A stretch of 36,724 bases of DNA. Source: Nitrospirota bacterium (lineage in GTDB: Bacteria > Nitrospirota > Thermodesulfovibrionia > UBA6902). Of this stretch, positions 22,317 through 29,143 are shown one piece after another. The position numbers and the translations under genes are program-made. How positions within the stretch are numbered: position 1 is the stretch's first letter; the number at the start of each line of letters is the position of its first letter. The stretch spans positions 1 through 36,724 of the forward strand of contig JACRPZ010000067.1 in assembly GCA_016222905.1 (NCBI GenBank), in the 5' to 3' direction. The notes under the pieces were generated by a model. That model made no database searches and had not been told where the DNA came from. It saw nothing but the letters and a program-made list of their open reading frames with translations.

Positions 22317-23243
22317 TCAACGTTTCTTTTTTTTAGATTTTAAAGATTTTTTTGCGGGCTTTTTAACCGTGGGTCTCTTGGCAGCAGCCTTCTTCTTCTT
22401 TTTAGTCTTTACCTTTATTGTCGGTTTTTTCTTTACAGCTTTCTTCTTTGGGGGTTTTCTCTTTTTTGACGCAGCCTCTTTCTCTTCCGGTGCCTGTTTC
22501 AGGGCCTTTGGAAGAGACTTCTCAAGCATAGCTTTCAACTCCATTGCATTCTTGGGCGCATAGCCAAAGGCGTCATTGTTGAAAAATATATATACATCCT
22601 TCCCCTGCTTCATATACTCCTTTATTCTCTTTGCATCTTTTTGTAACTGCTCGGTAGTGTAATTTGACGCATATTTCCCTTCTTCGCCCAGTCTGTGTAA
22701 ATATACGAAATTAGCGGTAACCGGCACTTCATCGGCATAGTCAGGCCAGTCGGACATGCAGACAGCTATATTAGCGGCTGAAAGGATCTTGAGCACTTTT
22801 TTATTGAGCCAGTTTTTGTTCTTGAATTCAAAGACATGCCGGACAGGATACTGTTTCAGAGCTTCAATAAAGTCTTCAAGGCTCCTGAGGTTCACCTTTA
22901 AATTAGGGGGAAGCTGCCAAAGGACAACTTCAAGCTTCTTGCTGAGAGGGGTGGTAATGTTAAAAAATGTTGAGAGAGGCATCTCAACATCTTTCAGTTT
23001 TTTTATGTGAGTTACAAAACGGCTTCCTTTAAGCACAAACGAAAAATCAGAGGGGGTTTCTCTATGCCATTTGTCAAATGCCTCTTTTTTCAGGAGCCGG
23101 TAAAAAGTAACATTCAGTTCAACCGAATTGATCTTTGATGCATAAAAAGCCAGCCATTCTTTGTGCGGGAGGTCTTCAGGGTAAAGAACACCCCTCCATG
23201 AATCATACAAAAACCCGCTGCAACCTATTCTGTACTTAGGCAT
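22317..23243 (-). CDS. DUF72 (YecE-like) protein with lysine-rich tail
   Basis: Residues 1-245 are a DUF72 TIM-barrel-like domain: IGCSGFLYDSWRGVLYPEDL, INSVELNVTFYRL, FVLKGSRFVTHIKKL, VLWQLPPNL, VFEFKNKNWL, and NFVYLHRLGE with YIFFNNDAFGYAP. The family function is unknown. From about residue 251 to 308 the protein has a tail with roughly 27 lysines in 58 residues plus Pro, Ala and Thr, like histone H1 or bacterial nucleoid tails. The tail is unusual for DUF72 and suggests binding to DNA, RNA or an acidic surface. It is encoded in the same frame to the stop, with no sign of frameshift. Confidence 0.88.
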   Translation of the reverse strand: MPKYRIGCSGFLYDSWRGVLYPEDLPHKEWLAFYASKINSVELNVTFYRLLKKEAFDKWHRETPSDFSFVLKGSRFVTHIKKLKDVEMPLSTFFNITTPLSKKLEVVLWQLPPNLKVNLRSLEDFIEALKQYPVRHVFEFKNKNWLNKKVLKILSAANIAVCMSDWPDYADEVPVTANFVYLHRLGEEGKYASNYTTEQLQKDAKRIKEYMKQGKDVYIFFNNDAFGYAPKNAMELKAMLEKSLPKALKQAPEEKEAASKKRKPPKKKAVKKKPTIKVKTKKKKKAAAKRPTVKKPAKKSLKSKKKKR

Positions 23244-23400
23244 ACAATATAAGTATACATCTAAAAAAGAAAAATTTAAACAGAAATTTTTACAGATATT
23301 TTCTCTTCACTTTTTGCGCGTAGTAGTGTATTATTAAATTAGAGTGATTGTCGGCCAAATAATGACCCTGCTGTTACTTGCAGGGCATTGAGGTTGAGTA

Positions 23401-24327
23401 TTGAACGTATATAGAAAAAATAATATCAGCCCAAAAGAATTCAAAACTCAAATCAGGATATTAAAATCTTCTAGCTTTGTATTTATTATCTCATTAGCCG
23501 CCTTATTTCTTAGTTGTGGAATTTCAAGCGCATCTGAAATATCTGCAAAGGCTGCGGTTCTTGTAGACAGTTTAAGCGGAGAAGTTTTTTATGCCAAGAA
23601 TCCCGATCTCAGGCTGCCACCAGCCAGCACAACAAAACTTATTACCGCAATGGTTGCTCTTGATAAATTAGACCCTGAGGCTGTGGTAACCATAAGCAGA
23701 AGAGCAGCTAACACACCTTCCGTAAAGCCGCATCTTACTGCAGGACAGAAGATCAGCGTAAAAGACCTCTTATACCTTGCGCTTATGAGGTCAATCAACG
23801 GCGCTGCGGTCGCCCTTGCAGAGACTGTGGCCGGCTCGGAGAAGGCGTTTGTTAATTTGATGAATAAGAAAGTACAGAGTGTTGGCGCAAAAAATACCAA
23901 ATTCATAAACTCCTCAGGGCTTCCGGGACGAAAACAGCATACTACGGCGCGTGACCTTGCGGAACTTATGAAAGAATCACTCAATTATCCCCTTATCTCG
24001 GAGATTATCAATACAAGGATTAAGATGCTTGATGTGGATGACAAACAAGTTCTCCTCAAGAATACCAATTATCTCCTCTGGTCAGATGATAATCAGATCG
24101 GCGGCAAGACCGGATATACAAGGGCTGCAAAACATTGTGTTGTTAGCGCCTCCAAAAAAGGTGAAAGGACCCTTATAGTTGCGCTTTTAGGAGAACCGGT
24201 AAGGGATGACCTATGGGAAGACGCAAAGACACTCCTTGATAAGGGTTACGAGATGATAGATAACGCTGACAGCATCATTAAAACCAACCATACTGAGCTC
24301 AAGCGTTACTCGCCGAATAAAAGCTGA
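23401..24327 (+). CDS. D-alanyl-D-alanine carboxypeptidase (S11 family)
   Basis: This 308-residue protein starts at TTG after a GAGG-containing stretch. A hydrophobic segment at about 24-44 is a signal peptide or anchor (FVFIISLAALFLSCGISSAS). The penicillin-binding motifs are complete: SxxK at Ser76-Lys79 (ASTTKL), SxN at Ser131-Asn133 (RSIN) and KTG in GGKTGYT. It removes the terminal D-Ala of peptidoglycan stem peptides in the periplasm. It is shorter than PBP5/DacA because the C-terminal beta domain and amphipathic anchor are missing, as in many DacF-like proteins. Confidence 0.92.
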   Translation: MNVYRKNNISPKEFKTQIRILKSSSFVFIISLAALFLSCGISSASEISAKAAVLVDSLSGEVFYAKNPDLRLPPASTTKLITAMVALDKLDPEAVVTISRRAANTPSVKPHLTAGQKISVKDLLYLALMRSINGAAVALAETVAGSEKAFVNLMNKKVQSVGAKNTKFINSSGLPGRKQHTTARDLAELMKESLNYPLISEIINTRIKMLDVDDKQVLLKNTNYLLWSDDNQIGGKTGYTRAAKHCVVSASKKGERTLIVALLGEPVRDDLWEDAKTLLDKGYEMIDNADSIIKTNHTELKRYSPNKS

Positions 24328-24421
24328 GATATAAAGCGCTTAAATGGAAAGCGAGTGTATTCCCCGTGGTATCAGCTACGGGTCTAACGAGCGAATGTAA
24401 TAATAAAAGTCATTGCATTAT

Positions 24422-24448
24422 CTTCCCTGTGGTTTTGCCACAGGGAAG
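24422..24448. other. perfect 11-bp hairpin upstream of apbE
   Basis: CTTCCCTGTGG-TTTTG-CCACAGGGAAG is a perfect inverted repeat ending 21 bases before the apbE start, with no T-run after it. A weaker hairpin (CCCGTGG/CTACGGG) lies about 50 bases upstream. They may be transcript-stabilising or attenuating structures in the dacA-apbE gap. Confidence 0.5.
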
Positions 24449-24469
24449 GTCAATTCTCAGACACCTCGG

Positions 24470-25555
24470 ATGATTTACAGAAAACCAATTAATCGTGTTT
24501 TATCTCTTTTAATCATCTTTGCGTGCTTCGTCTTGTGTACTCTCTTTATATCCTCCTGTGAAGATCAGGATAAGGTTTATAAAGAGAGCCGATCGGTCAT
24601 GGACACCTTTACAACCATAACCGTCATAAGTCCTTCAAAAGATAAGGCGGAAAAGGCTATTGATGCAGGGTTCGCTGAGATAGAGAAGCTCGACAAATTT
24701 CTGAATAATTTCGAGCCGGAAAGCGAGGTCAGCACGGTCAGTAAATTCGCCGAGATAAAACCTGTTCATGTCAGCCGGGAAACATTGGACTTAATGCAGA
24801 AGACAAAAAGTATATCTAAGATAACAAACGGTGCCTTCGATCCGACTATTGCGTCTGTCTATAAACTCTGGAAGTTCTCAGGCCGTCCGGCAAATCCGTC
24901 AATGCCGTCCAGGGAAGCGATTGAGAACGCGCTGAAGCTTGTTGATTACGAGAAGATAAAAATAGATAGCGATGCCTCAGAAATATATTTAGAAGAAAAA
25001 GGCATGGAAATAGACCTCGGAGGAATCGCAAAAGGCTATGCCGCTGATAAGGCTATTGAGGCGATAAAGCTAAAAGGAATAAAGTCTGCTCTTGTGGCGA
25101 TCGCCGGAGACATTAGAGGGTATGGTTTGAACATAAGCGGTAACCCGTGGAAAGTGGGAATTCAGAACCCGCGGTCTGATAATCCCGATTCCGAAAAGCC
25201 GTGGGAAGATATATTTGCAACCATGAATCTAAAAGACAGCGCCGTATCAACTGCCGGTGATTACCAGAGATTTTTTATGAAGGACGGGAAACGTTATCAT
25301 CATATCATTGATCCTGCCACAGGCTATCCATCAGAATCCGGCCTCATAAGCGTCTCCGTTATAGCCCCTGAAGGATATATCGCTGACGGCATTGACACCG
25401 CCATATTAATTCTCAGCGCTGAGAAGGGGATGAAGCTTCTTGAATCAAAAGGTCTCGACGGGATATTGGTGGATTCTAAAAAAAGTGTCTTCATCACGAA
25501 GAATTTAAAGGGCAAGATAGAGATATTAAATAAAGGGTATCAGTTAGCAGAATAA
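24470..25555 (+). CDS. apbE: FAD:protein FMN transferase (ApbE lipoprotein)
   Basis: The start at 24470 places a short basic n-region (MIYRKPINR) before the signal helix and the lipobox ISSC (Cys30); an upstream TTG would add 19 implausible residues. The 361-residue mature-type protein carries ApbE landmarks: MDTFTTITV, NGAFDPTIASVYKLW, LGGIAKGYAADKA, AGDIRGYG, STAGDYQRFF, HHIIDPATGYP and ADGIDTA, including the acidic Mg2+ and FAD ligands. It attaches FMN covalently to Thr or Ser of exported flavoproteins such as Rnf or Nqr subunits, none of which are in the window. Confidence 0.93.
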   Translation: MIYRKPINRVLSLLIIFACFVLCTLFISSCEDQDKVYKESRSVMDTFTTITVISPSKDKAEKAIDAGFAEIEKLDKFLNNFEPESEVSTVSKFAEIKPVHVSRETLDLMQKTKSISKITNGAFDPTIASVYKLWKFSGRPANPSMPSREAIENALKLVDYEKIKIDSDASEIYLEEKGMEIDLGGIAKGYAADKAIEAIKLKGIKSALVAIAGDIRGYGLNISGNPWKVGIQNPRSDNPDSEKPWEDIFATMNLKDSAVSTAGDYQRFFMKDGKRYHHIIDPATGYPSESGLISVSVIAPEGYIADGIDTAILILSAEKGMKLLESKGLDGILVDSKKSVFITKNLKGKIEILNKGYQLAE

Positions 25556-25660
25556 AATCAGCCCCGTCCAAGTTAGACTTACCATTAATCTATCCTCAAT
25601 AATTGCTTCAAACTCCCCAGATTAAAATCATTATTTTATATAAATAACGCAACTATTTAC

Positions 25661-25689
25661 TTGACAATTACAAATAATGAAATTATAAT
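25661..25689 (+). promoter_or_regulatory. perfect consensus sigma70 promoter
   Basis: TTGACA (25661-25666), exactly 17 bases, TATAAT (25684-25689): every consensus base is present in an AT-rich context. It points at the 72-residue gene at 25721 and should be very strong unless repressed. Confidence 0.8.
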
Positions 25690-25720
25690 TGAATCATAAT
25701 CTTATTAAACAGGGGAGTTT

Positions 25721-25939
25721 ATGAAACAGGAAAGCAGGCATGAACGATTTAAGCGAATAGCATCCAAGCGGACAAATGATATTCTTGAGAAGATAAGAAT
25801 CCTCGGCAACTGCTCCAATAAAAGCTCTTATGAGTACACTGAAGAGGAGATAAATAAGATTTTTTCAGAGCTTGATAAGCAGTTGAAACTGACAAAGGGG
25901 AAGTTTTTAGCGGGGAAGAGGGAGAGGTTTAGGTTGTGA
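25721..25939 (+). CDS. small conserved-looking hypothetical protein
   Basis: The 72 residues are rich in Lys, Arg and Glu, with predicted helices (HERFKRIASKRTNDILEKIR and TEEEINKIFSELDKQLKLTK), no membrane segment, and a basic C-terminus (KRERFRL). GGGGAG precedes the ATG. I recall similar short proteins in restriction-modification and mobile loci but know no function. The perfect promoter 30 bases upstream and the restriction-modification genes 120 bases downstream suggest a regulator or accessory factor; this is inference. No HTH is evident. Confidence 0.65.
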   Translation: MKQESRHERFKRIASKRTNDILEKIRILGNCSNKSSYEYTEEEINKIFSELDKQLKLTKGKFLAGKRERFRL

Positions 25940-26062
25940 AGAAGAGATCGCAAATTGCGACCTCAAGTTCAGCGCATGAGGGCGCAGGTATCTTCCTATC
26001 TTATTAACAAGTGATATAATAAAACAACTCCACGTTTAACCGAAATTTCATAAATTATTTAA

Positions 26063-26950
26063 ATGAAAAGACTCGAATATCAAATCAAATATGGCGATTG
26101 CCTGAACATCCTGCGGGAATATCCAAATAACTTTTTTGACCTGATTATTACTTCTCCGCCGTATGCTGACAGCCGAAAAAATACTTACGGAGGAATCAGT
26201 CCTAATAAATATGTAGAATGGTTTTTGCCTAGAAGTGAAGAGTTGTTGCGTGTCCTTAAACCTACAGGTACATTTATCTTAAATATCAAGGAACGTGTGG
26301 CAAGCGGTGAAAGACATACTTATGTTATAGAGTTAATACTTGAGATGCGGAAACAAGGGTGGTTATGGACCGAAGAATTTATATGGCACAAAAGAAATTG
26401 CTATCCGGGGAAATGGCCCAATAGATTCAGGGATGCATGGGAAAGGTGTTTGCAATTCAATAAGTCAAAAAAGTTTCACATGTATCAGGAAAATGTTAAG
26501 GTCCCAATGGGAGAGTGGGCAAAAACAAGATTGAAGGCTCTCGGCAAAAATGACGTAATACGATTCAATTCCCAAGTCGGTAGCGGATTCGGTAAAAATA
26601 TTGCAAACTGGATCGGCAGAGAATTGGCTTATCCAACCAATGTCCTTCATCTTGCCACTGAAACAAGCAATAAGAATCATAGTGCTACTTTCCCCCGTGC
26701 TCTGCCGGATTGGTTCATTAAACTTTTCACAAAAGAGGGTGACTGGATATTGGACCCCTTTGCAGGCTCTGGGACGACAGGCGAAGTGGCACACCAATTA
26801 GGGAGAAATTCGGTCGGGATTGAGATACAAATGGATTATATAAAATTAGCCGAAGAAAAGTTCAAAGAAGCAGAAATGCTTTTACTTGAGCAAAAGGAGA
26901 AATATGGCAAAAGTAACAAAAGAAAACATAATAAGATTCATAGAGCCTAA
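26063..26950 (+). CDS. type II DNA methyltransferase (N4-cytosine/N6-adenine)
   Basis: This 295-residue protein has motif IV TSPPY (Ser31-Pro-Pro-Tyr34) near the N-terminus and motif I DPFAGSGTTGEVA (from Asp231) near the C-terminus, the beta-class order, with a target-recognition region between containing WKRN-like aromatics and NWIGRELAYPTNVLHLATE. It transfers a methyl group from SAM to an exocyclic amino group in a specific DNA site. It overlaps the endonuclease gene by 47 bases, a typical type II pair. SPPY enzymes can modify either A or C, so the base is not resolved. The start lacks a clear Shine-Dalgarno. Confidence 0.93.
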   Translation: MKRLEYQIKYGDCLNILREYPNNFFDLIITSPPYADSRKNTYGGISPNKYVEWFLPRSEELLRVLKPTGTFILNIKERVASGERHTYVIELILEMRKQGWLWTEEFIWHKRNCYPGKWPNRFRDAWERCLQFNKSKKFHMYQENVKVPMGEWAKTRLKALGKNDVIRFNSQVGSGFGKNIANWIGRELAYPTNVLHLATETSNKNHSATFPRALPDWFIKLFTKEGDWILDPFAGSGTTGEVAHQLGRNSVGIEIQMDYIKLAEEKFKEAEMLLLEQKEKYGKSNKRKHNKIHRA

Positions 26951-27650
26951 TATTCAAACTTTCCATAAGAAAAGATTAGACAATCTGTTAGCGCTTAGGC
27001 TTAAAAAAATTCTAACGAGAAAAAATCCATATTTATTCAAGGCAAAAGCACTTAACACTGCGCACGACCTTGTGAAGACAATCTTAGACGCCCATCTCTC
27101 ATCTCAAGAGGAAGGAATCTTCGGTGGGTTTCTTGAAGAATTCGCCATTTTTATCTGCCGTAGCGTATACGACGGTAAAAAATCTTCTGCTGTGGGAATT
27201 GATCTTGAATTTAATAGGGATCAGACTTATTACATTGTCTCAATAAAATCAGGGCCGAATTGGGGTAACAGCAGACAAGTTTCAAAGATGAAAGATGATT
27301 TTAGAAAAGCAAAAATAATATTGGGTACGAATACATCCGGTACAAAGGCAGTGGCCGTCAATGGTTGTTGCTATGGAAAAAATAATAAGCCTGATAAAGG
27401 TGATTATTTAAAATACTGCGGACAACAATTCTGGGAATTTATTTCAGGCGATGAAAATCTCTATACTGAAATTATCGAACCGTTAGGACGTAAAGCAAAA
27501 GAAAAAAATGAGCAGTTTTCGGAAGAATACGCTAAAGTCATAAATAAATTTACTCTTGAATTTGCTAAGGAATACTGTGCCGCTGATGGCTCAATCTTAT
27601 GGGATAAGCTTGTCAGATTTAATTCCGGCAAAAGAATCAAGAAGAAATGA
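26904..27650 (+). CDS. type II restriction endonuclease (PmeII-like family)
   Basis: The start at 26904 has AAAAGGAG seven bases before it, inside the methyltransferase gene. The 248 residues contain NPYLFKAKALNTAHDLVKTI, LSSQEEGIFGGFLEEFAIFI, and the nuclease core GIDLEF (Asp100) with SIKSGPNWGNSRQ (Lys115), a PD-(D/E)xK variant with Ser113 in place of the acidic residue. I recall this combination from PmeII-family endonucleases, so that name is given with caution. It would cut unmethylated foreign DNA at the site protected by the partner enzyme. Its stop overlaps the Fic gene start. Confidence 0.82.
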   Translation: MAKVTKENIIRFIEPNIQTFHKKRLDNLLALRLKKILTRKNPYLFKAKALNTAHDLVKTILDAHLSSQEEGIFGGFLEEFAIFICRSVYDGKKSSAVGIDLEFNRDQTYYIVSIKSGPNWGNSRQVSKMKDDFRKAKIILGTNTSGTKAVAVNGCCYGKNNKPDKGDYLKYCGQQFWEFISGDENLYTEIIEPLGRKAKEKNEQFSEEYAKVINKFTLEFAKEYCAADGSILWDKLVRFNSGKRIKKK

Positions 27651-28384
27651 CCACCGATCTACTTAACCAAATCGCCTCCCTCAAATCCTCTCTCGACAGC
27701 CATCGTCCATTTTCCGATCATGTCGTCAAACAACTTAAGGATTACTATCGCATAGGCCTGACCTACACTTCCAATGCAATTGAAGGCAACACCCTCACGG
27801 AATCGGAGACAAAGGTTGTCATTGAGGACGGTTTAACCATTGGCGGAAAGTCGTTAAGAGAACATTATGAAGCCATCGGACATGCAAAGGCGTATGACCA
27901 TATTTATACTTTATTGGACAGAGCAATAACAGAAGAAGATGTTTTGCTCCTGCATAAGCTCTTCTTCGAGCAGATAGACTCTGAAAATGCGGGCAGATAC
28001 AGACAGCGGAACGTCATTATAACCGGAACGGATTATCTTCCGCCTAATTATTACGAAGTCCCTGAATTAATGAAAAAATACATTCAAAACCTGAACAGAG
28101 TTGATAGTTATAAACATCCTCTTGAATTGGCAAGTGATCTTCATGCTGAATTTGAGGCGATTCATCCCTTTATAGACGGCAATGGAAGGATAGGAAGGCT
28201 TATCCTGACCATGAAAAACGGCTATTGTCCTGTTATCATTCCTCCGATCAGAAGGGCGGAATATATAACCGCAATGCGGAAAAGCAACAAGGGAGATTTG
28301 ATCACTCTGCGTATATTTATCCTGAGCGTTATTTATGAAGAGATGAAGTCATTAAAGAAGGTCGTGGAAAGTCTTGTTAGATAA
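27647..28384 (+). CDS. Fic-family protein (AMPylator) with N-terminal inhibitory motif
   Basis: This 245-residue protein has the full catalytic loop HPFIDGNGRIGR (His173-Arg184), which transfers AMP or another nucleotide moiety to a hydroxyl side chain. An inhibitory helix motif S-x3-E-G lies near the N-terminus (Ser42-Glu46-Gly47 in SNAIEGNTL), making it a class II, self-inhibited Fic. The start overlaps the endonuclease stop (ATGA), so it is the third gene of the restriction-modification operon. It lacks the C-terminal winged helix of longer Fic proteins. The target is unknown; co-translation with an endonuclease suggests a back-up toxin or a control on the restriction system. Confidence 0.93.
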   Translation: MTTDLLNQIASLKSSLDSHRPFSDHVVKQLKDYYRIGLTYTSNAIEGNTLTESETKVVIEDGLTIGGKSLREHYEAIGHAKAYDHIYTLLDRAITEEDVLLLHKLFFEQIDSENAGRYRQRNVIITGTDYLPPNYYEVPELMKKYIQNLNRVDSYKHPLELASDLHAEFEAIHPFIDGNGRIGRLILTMKNGYCPVIIPPIRRAEYITAMRKSNKGDLITLRIFILSVIYEEMKSLKKVVESLVR

Positions 28385-28426
28385 AATCTACGCCCTCGAC
28401 AGCTAAAAGAACAAGACCTTAGAGTA

Positions 28427-28435
28427 TGCTATAAT
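28427..28435 (+). promoter_or_regulatory. extended -10 promoter for the DUF433/DUF5615 pair
   Basis: TGCTATAAT is a perfect extended -10 element, 22 bases before the DUF433 ATG, with AAAGGGG as ribosome binding site. No clear -35 is seen. Confidence 0.6.
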
Positions 28436-28457
28436 TTATCAAAGGGGACAAAATAAT

Positions 28458-28700
28458 ATGGGAAACTACCGTAAAAGAATTGAAATAAACCCCAAAATCT
28501 TACTGGGGAAGCCTGTTTTTAAAGGCACTCGAATACCGCTTTATGTTGTCTTTGACTTGCTTGCGGAAGGCACTCCTGTTAAAAAGATAATCAAATTCTA
28601 TCCTGATTTGACTGAAGAGGATATTCAGGCTGCAATACAGTTTGCTTCTGATACCGCTAAACATATTGCGGAGATAAAACTTGAAACTGCTCATAGATGA
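28458..28700 (+). CDS. DUF433 antitoxin-like protein
   Basis: The 80 residues match DUF433: INPKILLGKPVFKGTRIPLY, VVFDLLAEGTPVKKIIKFYP, then DLTEEDIQAAIQFASD. This is a winged-helix-like fold that forms modules with PIN-like toxins. It overlaps the next gene by 20 bases, consistent with paired translation. It is expected to bind and neutralise the DUF5615 protein and perhaps repress the shared promoter. Confidence 0.9.
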   Translation: MGNYRKRIEINPKILLGKPVFKGTRIPLYVVFDLLAEGTPVKKIIKFYPDLTEEDIQAAIQFASDTAKHIAEIKLETAHR

Positions 28701-29028
28701 AAATATATCCCCTGAAATAACCTCCCGCCTAAGAACGCTCAAACATGATGTAAAAAGCATTCGTGAATGCTGTAAAGGTTATGAAGATGAAAAAATAGTT
28801 GAGGTAGCCCTGTCAGAAGAAAGAATCATCATTACCTACGATCTGGATTTTGGCGAACTTTATCGTAATTTTGGCGTGAGTTCCGTAATATTACGGCTGA
28901 GAAGCAAAAATCCATCTGTCGTTTTAAAATTCATCGTCAGCTTTCTCAACACCTTAAAAGAGCAAAAAATAGATATGCATAATAAACTTGCTATAGTCAC
29001 AGAAGGCAAGGTGCGCTTAATCGGGTAA
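28681..29028 (+). CDS. DUF5615 PIN-like protein (putative toxin)
   Basis: The 115 residues start at TTG, giving MKLLIDENISPEITSRLRTL, the family's hallmark N-terminus with acidic Asp6 and Glu7, followed by GYEDEKIVEVALSEERIIITYDLDFGEL with further acidic residues, as in Mut7-C/PIN-type nucleases. It is predicted to be a metal-dependent RNase toxin, restrained by the overlapping DUF433 protein. The TTG start and overlap probably keep it below antitoxin level. Confidence 0.88.
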   Translation: MKLLIDENISPEITSRLRTLKHDVKSIRECCKGYEDEKIVEVALSEERIIITYDLDFGELYRNFGVSSVILRLRSKNPSVVLKFIVSFLNTLKEQKIDMHNKLAIVTEGKVRLIG

Positions 29029-29143
29029 TGTTACACGGCTGTTTCCACTGTTAATCAAGAAGTTTTCCGAGTTGTACCATTTATGCTGTAAGGAGCAATA
29101 TTTAGAATTGAAGAATTTAATCGGATGGGCATAGAATACAGCT

